DNA of 64,000 nt from Arsenicicoccus sp. oral taxon 190 (GCF_001189535.1 NZ_CP012070.1:1426001-1490000); one strand, 5' to 3'. Shown: positions 52,712 through 61,489, numbered from the stretch's first letter. The notes: a model not told the origin generated them from the sequence alone. Numbers and translations: made by a program.

Positions 52712-54517
52712 ATGCGTGTCATGGCCCAGATGGCGATGGTCATGAACCTCGACAAGTGCATCGGGTGCCACACCTGCTCGGTCACCTGCAAGCAGGCGTG
52801 GACCAACCGCTCGGGCACGGAGTACGTCTGGTTCAACAACGTCGAGACGAGGCCCGGGCTGGGCTACCCGCGCCGCTACGAGGACCAGGAGGAGTGGCAG
52901 GGCGGCTGGGTGCTCGGCGCCAACGGCAGGCTCAAGCTGCGCGCCGGCGGCCGCTTCAAGAAGCTCCTCAACATCTTCGTCAACCCCAAGATGCCCTCGA
53001 TCCAGGACTACTACGAGCCCTGGACCTACGACTACGAGACGCTGCTCAACGCCCCCGCGGACCAGAAGACCTTCCCGGTCGCCCGACCGCACTCGCTGAT
53101 CAGCGGCAAGCCGATGAACATCTCCTGGTCGGCCAACTGGGACGACGACCTCGGCGGCTCGATAGAGACGCTGCACCAGGACGTGATGCTCAAGGGCATC
53201 GAGGACAAGGTGAAGACCGACCTCGAGTCGACCTTCATGTTCTACCTGCCGCGCATCTGCGAGCACTGCCTCAACCCCTCGTGCGCGGCGAGCTGCCCGT
53301 CGGGCGCGATCTACAAGCGCGAGGAGGACGGCATCGTCCTCGTCGACCAGGAGCAGTGCCGCGGCTGGCGCATGTGCATCTCCGGCTGCCCCTACAAGAA
53401 GGTCTACTTCAACCACAAGACCGGCAAGGCCGAGAAGTGCACCTTCTGCTTCCCGCGCATCGAGGTCGGCATCCCGACCGTGTGCTCGGAGACCTGCGTG
53501 GGGCGGCTGCGCTACATCGGGCTGGTCCTGTATGACGCCGACCGGGTCCTCGAGGCCGCGTCGACGCCCGACGACCGCGACCTCTACGAGGCGCAGCGGT
53601 CGGTCTTCCTCGACCCCCGCGACCCCGCGGTGATCGCGGAGGCCGAGCGGGCCGGCATACCGGGGGACTGGATCATGGCCGCGCAGAAGTCACCGGTCTA
53701 CCGGCTGATCAACGACTACAAGGTGGCGCTGCCGCTGCACCCGGAGTACCGCACCATGCCGATGGTCTGGTACATCCCGCCGCTGTCGCCGGTCGTCGAC
53801 GCCATCGCCGGGTCCGGCCACGACGGTGAGGACAAGGACAACCTCTTCAACGCCATCGAGACGCTGCGGATCCCGGTGGAGTACCTCGCCAACTTGTTCA
53901 CCGCCGGCGACGTCAGGCCCGTCGACGGCGTGCTGCGCAAGCTCGCGGCGATGCGCTCCTACATGCGCGACATCAACCTCGGGCGCGACCCGCGGGCCGA
54001 GATCCCGGCCGCCGTGGGCATGGCCGAGGAGGACATGTACGACATGTTCCGGCTGCTGGCGCTGGCCAAGTACGACGAGCGCTATGTCATCCCGACGGCG
54101 CACGCCGAGGAGGCGCACGCCCTGGAGGAGCTGGCCACCGAGTGCTCGGTCAGCGACTACCAGGTCGGCAACCAGGGTGCCTTCGGCGAGGGGTCGGGCG
54201 CCCTGACCCCCATCGCGGTGGAGAACTTCCAGATGCTGCAGGCGCGGCAGACCTCCGACACCCTCGTCGGCGGCGGCTCCAAGGCCGGCCGGGTCAACCT
54301 GCTCAACTGGGACGGCAAGGGGATGCCCGAGGGGCTCTTCCCCGGAGGGCCGACCGGCCCGGAGTCCGGCTCCCGGCACCTTGGCGCGGCCGCCGGCGGC
54401 ACGCTCGGCGCCGGGGTCACCGAGGAGGCGCTGCGCGAGGGCGAGGGCATGCCGATGGGCGCCGACCCCAGCCGCTCGCGCGACAGCGGCGCCATCCCGC
54501 CGGAGGAGATCCGGTGA
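52712..54517 (+). CDS. narH: Respiratory nitrate reductase beta subunit
   Basis: Electron-transfer subunit with four iron-sulfur clusters between NarI and NarG. 601 residues, longer than most NarH (about 480-560). Cluster motifs: DKCIGCHTCSVTCKQ, CEHCLNPSCAASCPSGA, CRGWRMCISGCPYKK (tryptophan in place of a cysteine gives the [3Fe-4S] cluster) and CTFCFPR with VCSETC. The C-terminal about 80 residues (Gly/Pro-rich, after VNLLNWDGKG) look like an added tail. Starts one base after the narG stop. Confidence 0.97.
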   Translation: MRVMAQMAMVMNLDKCIGCHTCSVTCKQAWTNRSGTEYVWFNNVETRPGLGYPRRYEDQEEWQGGWVLGANGRLKLRAGGRFKKLLNIFVNPKMPSIQDYYEPWTYDYETLLNAPADQKTFPVARPHSLISGKPMNISWSANWDDDLGGSIETLHQDVMLKGIEDKVKTDLESTFMFYLPRICEHCLNPSCAASCPSGAIYKREEDGIVLVDQEQCRGWRMCISGCPYKKVYFNHKTGKAEKCTFCFPRIEVGIPTVCSETCVGRLRYIGLVLYDADRVLEAASTPDDRDLYEAQRSVFLDPRDPAVIAEAERAGIPGDWIMAAQKSPVYRLINDYKVALPLHPEYRTMPMVWYIPPLSPVVDAIAGSGHDGEDKDNLFNAIETLRIPVEYLANLFTAGDVRPVDGVLRKLAAMRSYMRDINLGRDPRAEIPAAVGMAEEDMYDMFRLLALAKYDERYVIPTAHAEEAHALEELATECSVSDYQVGNQGAFGEGSGALTPIAVENFQMLQARQTSDTLVGGGSKAGRVNLLNWDGKGMPEGLFPGGPTGPESGSRHLGAAAGGTLGAGVTEEALREGEGMPMGADPSRSRDSGAIPPEEIR

Positions 54518-55245
54518 GGCTCGCGCTGCGGCGCCGCAAGCAGGCGGCGCTGCCGGTCGGCACCGACGAGATGCGGGCCGCGTGGCAGTGCGCGTCGCTG
54601 CTGCTCGGCTACCCCGACGACCAGCTGCTCGGACACCTGCCGGTGCTGCGCGAGACCGTCGCGCAGCTGCCGGCGCCGGTGGGCGAGCCGCTCGGCCGGG
54701 TCGTGCGGACCATCGAGACGGCCGTCGACGCGGGGGAGCTGGACGCCCTGCAGAAGCGGTACGTCGACACCTTCGACTACACCCGCCGGTGCGCGCCCTA
54801 CCTCACCTACTTCGCGCACGGCGACACCCGCAAGCGCGGCATGGCCCTCGTGCAGTTCAAGCAGGCCTACCGCCGCGCCGGCGTCGAGATCGGCGACGAC
54901 GAGCTGCCCGACCATCTCTCGGTGGTGCTGGAGTTCGGCGCCACCGTCGACCTCGAGGCCGCCCTCAAGCTCGTGCTCGACCACCGGGACGGGCTCGAGG
55001 TCCTGCGCCTCGCGCTGCTCGACCGCGGCGTGCCGTGGGCCGACGTCCTCGTGGGCGTGTGCGCCACGCTGCCCGAGCTCGACGGCGACGAACAGACCGC
55101 CGTCGCGCGGCTGATCGCGCAGGGCCCCCCGGCGGAGGACGTGGGGCTGGCGCCATACGAGATCGACCCGCGGCTCAACCCGCACCCGCACGAAGACCCG
55201 ACCGTGGAAGACCTGGTCACGACCCTGCAAGGAGGGCGCTCATGA
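54514..55245 (+). CDS. narJ: Nitrate reductase molybdenum cofactor assembly chaperone
   Basis: 243 residues, TorD-like all-helical chaperone that binds apo-NarG and lets the cofactor be inserted; not part of the final complex. ASLLLGYPDDQLL at the start and the NarJ-typical runs LQKRYVDTFDYTRRCAPYLT and DELPDHLSVVLEF confirm it. GTG at 54514 overlaps the narH stop (GTGA). Confidence 0.95.
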   Translation: MRLALRRRKQAALPVGTDEMRAAWQCASLLLGYPDDQLLGHLPVLRETVAQLPAPVGEPLGRVVRTIETAVDAGELDALQKRYVDTFDYTRRCAPYLTYFAHGDTRKRGMALVQFKQAYRRAGVEIGDDELPDHLSVVLEFGATVDLEAALKLVLDHRDGLEVLRLALLDRGVPWADVLVGVCATLPELDGDEQTAVARLIAQGPPAEDVGLAPYEIDPRLNPHPHEDPTVEDLVTTLQGGRS

Positions 55246-55994
55246 ACACCCTGCTCTGGGTGGTGTTCCCCTACATCTGCCTGACGATCTTCGTCGTCGG
55301 CCACTTCTGGCGGTACAAGTACGACAAGTTCGGCTGGACCACGCGCTCGAGCCAGCTCTACGAGGACCGGCTGCTGCGCTGGGGCTCGCCGATGTTCCAC
55401 TTCGGCATCCTCTTCGTCGTGATGGGCCACATCATGGGCCTGCTCGTCCCCAAGTCGTGGACCGACGCGGTGGGGCTGAGCCAGGAGGTCTACCACTTCC
55501 TGGCCGTGTCGGTCGGGCTGCTCGCCGGCTTCCTGACGCTGGCGGGCATCGCGATCCTGATCTACCGCCGCCGCACCACCGGGCCGGTCTTCTCCGCGAC
55601 GACGCCCATGGACAAGGTCATGTACGTCTTCCTCGTGGTCGTGATCCTGCTCGGCCTGGCCAACACCCTCGGCTGGCACGCCCCCGGCATCAACAACCTC
55701 GGCGGGCCGGCGGAGCACTACAACTACCGCGAGGGCGTCTCGATCTGGTACCGCCAGTTCCTGACCTTCCACCCCGACGCGGACCTCATGGCTGCGGCGC
55801 CGCTCGGCTTCCAGCTGCACACGCTCGTCGCGTGCCTCCTCTTCGCGCTGTGGCCGTTCACGCGCCTGGTGCACGTCTTCTCGGCGCCGCTCGGCTACCT
55901 CACCCGCCCCTACATCGTCTACCGGTCGCGCGACGTGCGGACCGGTCGTGGGGTCGGCAACCGGGCTCCCGCCCGTGGCTGGGAGCGCGTCTGA
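55242..55994 (+). CDS. narI: Respiratory nitrate reductase gamma subunit
   Basis: 250-residue di-heme cytochrome b with five membrane segments that oxidises menaquinol and anchors NarGH. Heme-ligand histidines are expected in FHFGILFVVMGHIMG and in the C-terminal FQLHTLVACLLFALWPFTRLVH. ATG at 55242 overlaps the narJ stop; a terminator hairpin follows. Confidence 0.97.
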   Translation: MNTLLWVVFPYICLTIFVVGHFWRYKYDKFGWTTRSSQLYEDRLLRWGSPMFHFGILFVVMGHIMGLLVPKSWTDAVGLSQEVYHFLAVSVGLLAGFLTLAGIAILIYRRRTTGPVFSATTPMDKVMYVFLVVVILLGLANTLGWHAPGINNLGGPAEHYNYREGVSIWYRQFLTFHPDADLMAAAPLGFQLHTLVACLLFALWPFTRLVHVFSAPLGYLTRPYIVYRSRDVRTGRGVGNRAPARGWERV

Positions 55995-56017
55995 CGCACC
56001 CGGCTCCACCCAGACCC

Positions 56018-56053
56018 CGAGGCCCCCGCGAGTCCCCCTCCGCGGGGGCCTCG
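56018..56053 (+). terminator. Terminator of the nar operon
   Basis: CGAGGCCCCCGCG (56018-56030) and exact complement (56041-56053), 10-base loop, 24 bp after the narI stop. Confidence 0.8.
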
Positions 56054-56090
56054 GCACGCCTGGGCCCCGGACCCCCGCCCCCCTCACCCC

Positions 56091-56152
56091 GTTGAGAGGC
56101 GACAGATGGGGGTCATTTCGACCGGAATGACCCCCATCTGTCGCCTCTCAAC
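56091..56152. terminator. Long palindromic element, copy 4
   Basis: Perfect 27-bp arms (56091-56117 and 56126-56152) with an 8-base loop, the best-preserved copy. Outer GTTGAGAGGCGAC, inner AGATGGGGGTCATT. Lies 38 bp after the nar terminator. Confidence 0.82.
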
Positions 56153-56277
56153 ACGGGGCCGTCGGCCCGCGGCCCGCGAGGATGCGGCCCGAGGCGTATG
56201 GCGAGAGGCTGGGACCCTGACGCCCGCTCCGGCAGCAGCCGCCGCCCCGCGTGACCCGACCCACCCGAGGAGATCCC

Positions 56278-56610
56278 ATGACCGACGTCCAGGTCGTCGA
56301 CAACCCCGCCGAGCACCGCTTCGAGGCGCGGGTGGCGGGCGCGCTCGCCGGCGTCGCGGAGTACCAGCTGACCGACCAGCTCATCGTCTTCACCCACACC
56401 GAGGTCGACCCGGCCCACGAGGGCACGGGGGTGGGGAGCGCCCTCGCGCGTCACGCGCTGGACCAGGTCCGGGAGCGTGGCGATCGGCAGGTGATGCCGC
56501 TGTGCCCCTTCATCAAGGGCTGGATCGCCAAGCACCCCGACTACGTCCCGCTGGTCTACGGCGCCGCGCACGGCGAGGGTCCCGGCGGCGGGGACGGTGC
56601 CGCGTCGTGA
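56278..56610 (+). CDS. Small GNAT-type acetyltransferase (YjdJ-like)
   Basis: 110 residues. A compact N-acetyltransferase of the type with VFTHTEVDPAHEGTGVGSAL, the acetyl-CoA pyrophosphate loop, and CPFIKGWIAKHPDY near the end, typical of the YjdJ/Gtn10 group. Target unknown. ATG with a GAGGAG ribosome site; the stop overlaps the pirin start. Confidence 0.88.
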   Translation: MTDVQVVDNPAEHRFEARVAGALAGVAEYQLTDQLIVFTHTEVDPAHEGTGVGSALARHALDQVRERGDRQVMPLCPFIKGWIAKHPDYVPLVYGAAHGEGPGGGDGAAS

Positions 56611-57566
56611 CCGACGTGTCGGTCCTCGCGGCGCGCGAGGTGCCCCTCGGCGGGCCCCGCGCCATGGAGGTGCGCCGCACCCTGCCCCACCGGGAGCGCA
56701 CCACGGTGGGGGCCTGGTGCTTCGCCGACCACTACGGGCCGCAGCGCGTCGGTGAGGGCAACGCGGGTGGCATGGACGTGCCGCCGCACCCGCACACGGG
56801 GCTCGCCACGGTGTCGTGGCTCTTCGAGGGCGAGATCGAGCACCGCGACTCGGCAGGCGTCGTCGCGCCGGTCCGTCCGGGGGAGGTCAACCTGATGTCC
56901 GCCGGGCACGGCATCGCCCACTCGGAGGTGTCCACGCCCGCCACGCCCGTGCTCCACGGGGTCCAGCTGTGGGTCGTCCTGCCGCGCGCCGGCCGGTCGG
57001 GGTCGCGCGACTTCCAGCACCACGCTCCGGTCGTGGCGGACCTGCCCGGGGGTGCGGGGACGGCGCGGGTCTTCGTCGGCGCCCTCGCGGGGGTGGACGC
57101 GTCGCCCGTCCGCACCGCCACCCCCCTGCTGGGGGCCCAGCTGGACCTGGAGCCCGGTGCGACGGTGACGTTGCGCGTGGACCCCACCTTCGAGCACGGC
57201 GTGCTGCTGGATCGCGGTGAGCTGCAGCTCGAGGGCGCCCCGGTGCCGTATGCCGCCCTCGGCATCGTCGACGCCGGCCCCACGACGCTGCGGCTCGTCG
57301 CCGGCGCGGACGGCGCCCGGGCGGTGCTGCTCGGCGGGGAACCCTTCGAGGAGGAGTTCGTCATGTGGTGGAACTTCATCGGCTCCGACCACGACGACGT
57401 CTCCGCCGCACGGGACGAGTGGGAGGCGGCGGGGGAGCGGTTCGGGCAGGTCCCGGACTATGTGGGCGAGGTGCCGCGGCTGCCCGCGCCCCCGCTGCCA
57501 CCGGTGCGGTTGCGTCCCCGCGGCCGCAGGGGTCGGAGCGTGACCGAGGCGCCGGCCGCGTCGTGA
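56607..57566 (+). CDS. Pirin family protein
   Basis: 319 residues, bicupin. The metal-binding histidines lie in DVPPHPHTGLATVSWLFEG and SAGHGIAHSE of the N-terminal cupin; C-terminal pirin domain with FEEEFVMWWNFIG. Pirins act as quercetinases or redox/metal-sensing proteins. GTG start at 56607 overlaps the acetyltransferase stop (GTGA). The end lies in a 14-bp tandem repeat. Confidence 0.9.
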   Translation: MTDVSVLAAREVPLGGPRAMEVRRTLPHRERTTVGAWCFADHYGPQRVGEGNAGGMDVPPHPHTGLATVSWLFEGEIEHRDSAGVVAPVRPGEVNLMSAGHGIAHSEVSTPATPVLHGVQLWVVLPRAGRSGSRDFQHHAPVVADLPGGAGTARVFVGALAGVDASPVRTATPLLGAQLDLEPGATVTLRVDPTFEHGVLLDRGELQLEGAPVPYAALGIVDAGPTTLRLVAGADGARAVLLGGEPFEEEFVMWWNFIGSDHDDVSAARDEWEAAGERFGQVPDYVGEVPRLPAPPLPPVRLRPRGRRGRSVTEAPAAS

Positions 57567-57624
57567 CAGCCGCGTTGTGACAGCCGCGTCGTGACAGTCG
57601 CGTCGTGACGGCCGCGTCGCTGCG
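57555..57624. repeat. 14-bp tandem repeat across the pirin stop codon
   Basis: Five units based on GCCGCGTCGTGACA; each of the first four contains a TGA like the real stop (57564-57566). Confidence 0.88.
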
Positions 57625-57651
57625 CGGCCGCCCCGGGGTGAGGCGGTGCCG

Positions 57652-59862
57652 TCAGTCCGTCGTCAGGTGCAGGATCACGATCTCGTCGGGGGACAGGGCG
57701 GGCGCCTCCACCCCCACCGCCTGCAGCGAGCGACCGCGCAGCAGCACGCCCTCGGGGCCGGGCCACCAGGCGGGCGATTGCGGCATACCGTGCGGTGGGC
57801 GACTGGGCGTGACATCCCGGACCCGGTACCGGCGGTCGGGGTCGAGCCCGGCCAGGCGCATCCGGCCGACCGGGTCGACGATGGCGCGGCCGGTCGACAC
57901 GACGGCGAAAAGGGCCTCGTCCTGGGCCGGTGAGACGACGCCGTGGACGTGGAGCTCGGGCACGACGTCGTCCAGCCGGACCACGGTGCCCGAGTGCAGC
58001 AGGTCGCGGTGCCGCTGGTAGAAGGCGACCCAGTCGCCGAGCTCGGCCAGCTCGACGTCGGAGGCGCGCGCGAGGTCCCACTCGATGCCGAGGTGTCCCC
58101 AGACGGCGGTGCCGGCGCGGAAGTGCAGGCTGTGGCTGCGCCCCGTGGTGTGCGAGGCGCCCGATGCGACGTGGGAGCCCATGAGCTCCGGCGGGATCAG
58201 CTGCTGGGTCCAGCGGTGCATGCTCTGCCGCTCGAGGGGGTCGATGCAGTCCGAGGTCCACACGCGGTCGGTGTGCTCGAGGACGGCGAGGTCGACGCGC
58301 GCGCCGCCCGAGCTGCACGACTCGATCTCCAGCCCCGGGAAGCGGTCCCGCAGCTCTGCCATGAGCCGGTAGGCCGCGAGCGTCTGCTCGTGCACGCCCG
58401 CGCGCCCGGTGGGCGCGGTGCCGGCGTCGACGAGGTCGCGGTTGTGGTCCCACTTGAGGTAGCCGATGTCGTAGGCCTCCAGCACCGCCACCATCTGGTC
58501 GCGCACGTGGGCGTAGGCCTGCGGGATGCCGAGGTTGAGCACCTGCTGGTGGCGGCTCTCGACGGGGATCCGGTTGCCCGTGGCCATGATCCACTCGGGG
58601 TGGGCGCGGGCGACGTCGCTGTCGAGGTTGACCATCTCGGGCTCGAACCACAGCCCGAACTCCATGCCCAGGGCCGTGACGTGGTCGACGAGGGGACCCA
58701 GGCCGTCCGGCCACATGTCGGGGGAGACGACCCAGTCGCCGAGTCCGGCGTGGTCGTCGCGACGCGCGCCGAACCACCCGTCGTCCAGGACGAATCGCTC
58801 GACGCCGAGGGCGGCGGCACGGTCAGCGAGGTCGACGAGGCGCGCTAGGTCGTGGTCGAAGTAGACCGCCTCCCAGACGTTGAGCGTGACCTTGCGGGGG
58901 GTCTGCGGGTGTGTCGGTCGCGACCGCAACCAGCCGTGGAAGCGCGCGGCCTGGTCGTCCAGGCCGTCGCCATACGCGCCGAAGACCCAAGGGGTGCAGG
59001 AGGACTCGCCGGGGGAGAGTCTCCCCTCGCCGGGGAGGAGCAGCTCGGAGCCGCCGATCACGGTGCGGCCGTTGAAGAGTCGCTCGGCCCAGTGGCGGTG
59101 GTTGCCGGACCAGGCGGTGTGGACGCCCCACACCTCGCCCTGCCGGAAGCCGAATCCCCTGGCGCCCGTGGAGAGCACGTAGGCGGCGTCGGCGCCGGTG
59201 CGGCCCTTGCGCCCCTCGCGCAGGTGCTGGCCGACGGTGAATCCCTTGCGCTGGGGGGCGCGTTCGGTGCCCCAGTGGCCGGCGAGGTCGAGGATCTCGG
59301 TGGCGTGGTTGGGGACCGGCAGAGTGAGGGCGAGCTCGTCGAGGGCGTAGTCGGTGTCACCGTCGTTGGTCACGGTGGCGCGGGTCCGCACGAGTCCCGT
59401 GGGGAGCAGGTCGATCTCGAGCGTCAGGCCGAGGCGCGCCTCGTCGTCGGCGGCGGTGACGTGGAGCGTGCCGGCTCCCAGCGTGGAGAGCGTGCCGTAT
59501 GCCGCCGCGGCCGCCGCCTCGCTGGTGCGGGTCTCGGCCGCGGTCACCGTGAAGCGGGGTGACCAGCCCGACCCGTCCTCGCGGCTGCCACTGATGCCCG
59601 GGCGTCCCGTCCACCCGGTGTGGTGCTCGGGCAGGACCGCGACCCGGACGGGGACGTCGACGTCGTTGCCGCCGCGGCCGTAGGTCGTGGCCCGGACCAG
59701 CGTCGCGGCCTCCTCGGCGTCCAGGTCGGGCAGCGCGGCGCCCCAGTGGGCGATCGACGGGAGGCGGGCGTCGGACAGGTCGACGAGCAGGGACACGCCG
59801 CCGCTCGTGAGGTGGACCTGGCAGGGCTGCTCGGGCCCGATGGTCAGGCTGGTGGGAGGCAT
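57652..59862 (-). CDS. Alpha-galactosidase (GH36)
   Basis: 736 residues, cytoplasmic (no signal peptide). N-terminal beta-sandwich, then a TIM barrel with RFVLDDGWFGARRDDHAGLG, the nucleophile aspartate in YLKWDHNR and the acid/base aspartate in TSDCIDPLERQ, then a C-terminal beta domain. Hydrolyses alpha-galactosides such as melibiose or raffinose. ATG at 59862 is preferred over an upstream ATG because CAGGCT lies 7 bases before it. Two strong palindromes lie about 100 and 150 bp upstream. No transporter gene is adjacent. Confidence 0.93.
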   Translation of the reverse strand: MPPTSLTIGPEQPCQVHLTSGGVSLLVDLSDARLPSIAHWGAALPDLDAEEAATLVRATTYGRGGNDVDVPVRVAVLPEHHTGWTGRPGISGSREDGSGWSPRFTVTAAETRTSEAAAAAAYGTLSTLGAGTLHVTAADDEARLGLTLEIDLLPTGLVRTRATVTNDGDTDYALDELALTLPVPNHATEILDLAGHWGTERAPQRKGFTVGQHLREGRKGRTGADAAYVLSTGARGFGFRQGEVWGVHTAWSGNHRHWAERLFNGRTVIGGSELLLPGEGRLSPGESSCTPWVFGAYGDGLDDQAARFHGWLRSRPTHPQTPRKVTLNVWEAVYFDHDLARLVDLADRAAALGVERFVLDDGWFGARRDDHAGLGDWVVSPDMWPDGLGPLVDHVTALGMEFGLWFEPEMVNLDSDVARAHPEWIMATGNRIPVESRHQQVLNLGIPQAYAHVRDQMVAVLEAYDIGYLKWDHNRDLVDAGTAPTGRAGVHEQTLAAYRLMAELRDRFPGLEIESCSSGGARVDLAVLEHTDRVWTSDCIDPLERQSMHRWTQQLIPPELMGSHVASGASHTTGRSHSLHFRAGTAVWGHLGIEWDLARASDVELAELGDWVAFYQRHRDLLHSGTVVRLDDVVPELHVHGVVSPAQDEALFAVVSTGRAIVDPVGRMRLAGLDPDRRYRVRDVTPSRPPHGMPQSPAWWPGPEGVLLRGRSLQAVGVEAPALSPDEIVILHLTTD

Positions 59863-59960
59863 GCCCACCAGCCTGTCACCTCGCGGCGTCACCGCCACCC
59901 GAGTCCGCCCCTCGTCGCCCTACGCGCCCCGCGGCGTCGCCATACGCTCCCCGCGGCGTC

Positions 59961-60029
59961 GCCATTGGTCACCAATGCACGATTCCGGGGTGATTTGATC
60001 GTTCATGCCAGTCATTGGTGACCAATGGC
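59961..60029 (-). promoter_or_regulatory. Two inverted palindromic operators upstream of alpha-galactosidase
   Basis: GCCATTGGTCACCAATG (59961-59977) and its exact reverse complement (60013-60029). Each contains the self-palindrome CATTGGT-N-ACCAATG; centres are 52 bp apart, five helical turns. This looks like a pair of repressor sites able to form a DNA loop; the arms TTGGT/ACCAA would suit a GntR-, LacI- or ROK-type sugar regulator. Confidence 0.65.
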
Positions 60030-60096
60030 GCGGCGGGGTGGGGCGGGGCGGGGCGGGGTGGTCGGCGGCCCGCTCCTCCCGGCCGCTGGCCCGGCC

Positions 60097-60378
60097 TTAC
60101 CTCTCGCCCCTGGCGGCGGCCTTGAGCGTCGACCCCGGCGTGAGCTTGACCGCCGGCTGGGCCGGGATCTGGATCGTCTCGCCGGTGCGCGGGTTGCGCC
60201 CCGTGCGGGCGGCGCGCTCGACGCGCTCGAGGGTGAGCAGACCCGCGATCTGCAGCTTGCCGCCGCTCGCGGCGCACTCGCGCATCAGGTCGCCGAGGGC
60301 GTCGAGGACGCCGTCGACGTGGCTGGGTGTGGAGGCGGTGCGCCTGCTGATCTCGTGGACGAGCTCGCTGCGGTTCAT
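60097..60378 (-). CDS. HU-family DNA-binding protein
   Basis: 93 residues, the size of HU/IHF: MNRSELVHEISRRT at the start, the beta-arm region ARTGRNPRTGETIQIPAQPA with the DNA-intercalating proline, and a short C-terminal helix. Last gene of the row rpmG-rpsN-hup on the minus strand, 61 bp after rpsN, so it may be transcribed from the Zur-controlled promoter. GGAAGGACC ribosome site. Confidence 0.93.
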   Translation of the reverse strand: MNRSELVHEISRRTASTPSHVDGVLDALGDLMRECAASGGKLQIAGLLTLERVERAARTGRNPRTGETIQIPAQPAVKLTPGSTLKAAARGER

Positions 60379-60439
60379 GGGACGGTCCTTCCGGGTGGGG
60401 TCGGATCGGGTCCGGTCGGATCGGATCGGGCGGGAACGG

Positions 60440-60745
60440 TCACCAGCTGGACTTCGTGACGCCGGGCAGCTCGCCGGCGTGGGCCATCTCGCGCAGCCGG
60501 ATGCGTGTCAGGCCGAACCTGCGGTAGACCGAGCGGGGGCGCCCGTCGACGACGTCGCGGTTGTGCAGGCGGGTGGCGCTGGCGTCGCGGGGCATCCGCT
60601 GCAGCCGCAGCTGGGCGGCGGCCTTGCTCATGGGGTCGGCGGTGGGGTCGGCGATGACGGCCTTCAGCGCCCGGCGCTCCTCGGCGTGGCGCGCGACGAC
60701 CTCGCGTCGCTGCTGGTCCCGGGCGGTCTTCGACTTCTTGGCCAT
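60440..60745 (-). CDS. rpsN: 30S ribosomal protein S14, zinc-free (C-) form
   Basis: 101 residues. Long form without the CxxC pairs that bind zinc; MAKKSKTARDQQRREVVARH and the C-terminal RFGLTRIRLREMAHAGELPG are typical. Such C- paralogues replace the zinc-binding S14 when zinc is scarce, releasing zinc. Starts 5 bp after rpmG. Confidence 0.96.
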   Translation of the reverse strand: MAKKSKTARDQQRREVVARHAEERRALKAVIADPTADPMSKAAAQLRLQRMPRDASATRLHNRDVVDGRPRSVYRRFGLTRIRLREMAHAGELPGVTKSSW

Positions 60746-60750
60746 CAGCG

Positions 60751-60912
60751 TTACTCCTTGAACTCGACGTGCCTGCGCACGACCGGGTCGTACTTGCGGA
60801 TCAGGAGCCGGTCCGGGTCGTTCCGGCGGTTCTTGCGGGTGACGTACGTGTAGCCCGTGCCCGCCGTCGAGCGGAGCGTGATCTTGGGTCGCACGTCGGT
60901 GGACCTGGCCAT
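60751..60912 (-). CDS. rpmG: 50S ribosomal protein L33, zinc-free (C-) form
   Basis: 53 residues: KITLRSTAGTGYTYVTRKNR and LLIRKYDPVVRRHVEFKE. The four cysteines of zinc-binding L33 are missing. First gene downstream of the Zur box at 60939; divergent from rpmF. Confidence 0.95.
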   Translation of the reverse strand: MARSTDVRPKITLRSTAGTGYTYVTRKNRRNDPDRLLIRKYDPVVRRHVEFKE

Positions 60913-60938
60913 GGGGTGGCCTCCTTCGTCTCTAGGGA

Positions 60939-60957
60939 AGAATGATTATCATAACGG
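60939..60957. promoter_or_regulatory. Zur box 1 (between rpmG and rpmF)
   Basis: GAATGATTATCATAACG contains the perfect palindrome ATGAT-T-ATCAT and matches box 2 (consensus GAAYGATTMTCATWA). The location between divergent zinc-free ribosomal genes fits zinc-dependent repression of both. Confidence 0.85.
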
Positions 60958-60997
60958 TTAGGCTGATCGTCCTGTTCCCGCACCGAGGAGGCACCTG

Positions 60998-61177
60998 ATG
61001 GCCGTCCCCAAGCGCAAGATGTCGCGCTCCCACACCCGATCCCGTCGCGCGAGCTGGAAGGCCGCACCGGTCGAGCTCGTGCCGGTCGCCGTCGGCGGCC
61101 GCACCGTGCGCGTGCCCCGGCGCCTGGTGCGCGCGGTCCGACGCGGGTTGATCGACCCGGGGCGGTTCGACTCCTGA
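60998..61177 (+). CDS. rpmF: 50S ribosomal protein L32, zinc-free (C-) form
   Basis: 59 residues: MAVPKRKMSRSHTRSRRASW at the start, the L32 hallmark, with no cysteines in the part where zinc-binding forms have two CxxC pairs. GAGGAGG ribosome site. Controlled with rpmG by Zur box 1. Confidence 0.95.
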   Translation: MAVPKRKMSRSHTRSRRASWKAAPVELVPVAVGGRTVRVPRRLVRAVRRGLIDPGRFDS

Positions 61178-61199
61178 CGGGCGGTCGGCATACGGCCGG

Positions 61200-61436
61200 T
61201 CACACGCGCTCGCCGTGGGCCTGGATCCGGGCGACGGCCGCGTCGATGCCGATGCGGTCGATCGTCTGGATGGCTCGGGTCGACAGGCGCAGCGTGACCG
61301 AGCGCCCCAGGCTCGGCGCCCAGTAGGTCCGCCGCTGGATGTTGGGGTCGAAGCGCCGCCTGGTGCGGCGGTGCGAGTGGCTGATGGTGTTGCCGAAGCG
61401 CGGCTGCGCACCGGTCAGCTGGCAGTGGTGGGACAT
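61200..61436 (-). CDS. rpmB: 50S ribosomal protein L28, alternative form
   Basis: 78 residues: MSHHCQLTGAQPRFGNTISH, then RRTRRRFDPNIQRRTYW. Only one cysteine of the zinc set remains. Divergent from the CobW-like gene across Zur box 2, the same arrangement as rpmB1-Rv0106 in Mycobacterium tuberculosis. Confidence 0.95.
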   Translation of the reverse strand: MSHHCQLTGAQPRFGNTISHSHRRTRRRFDPNIQRRTYWAPSLGRSVTLRLSTRAIQTIDRIGIDAAVARIQAHGERV

Positions 61437-61468
61437 GAGGCTCCGCTCGGTTGCGGCTCTGATACTTT

Positions 61469-61489
61469 AGAGAACGATTCTCATTACAC
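61469..61489. promoter_or_regulatory. Zur box 2 (between rpmB and the CobW-like gene)
   Basis: GAGAA-CGA-TTCTC palindrome followed by ATTA; aligns base for base with box 1 over most of its length. Confidence 0.85.

Noticed and set aside
49006..52839. Very long minus-strand frame opposite narG
   Set aside because: Antisense shadow of narG codons without any domain signature.
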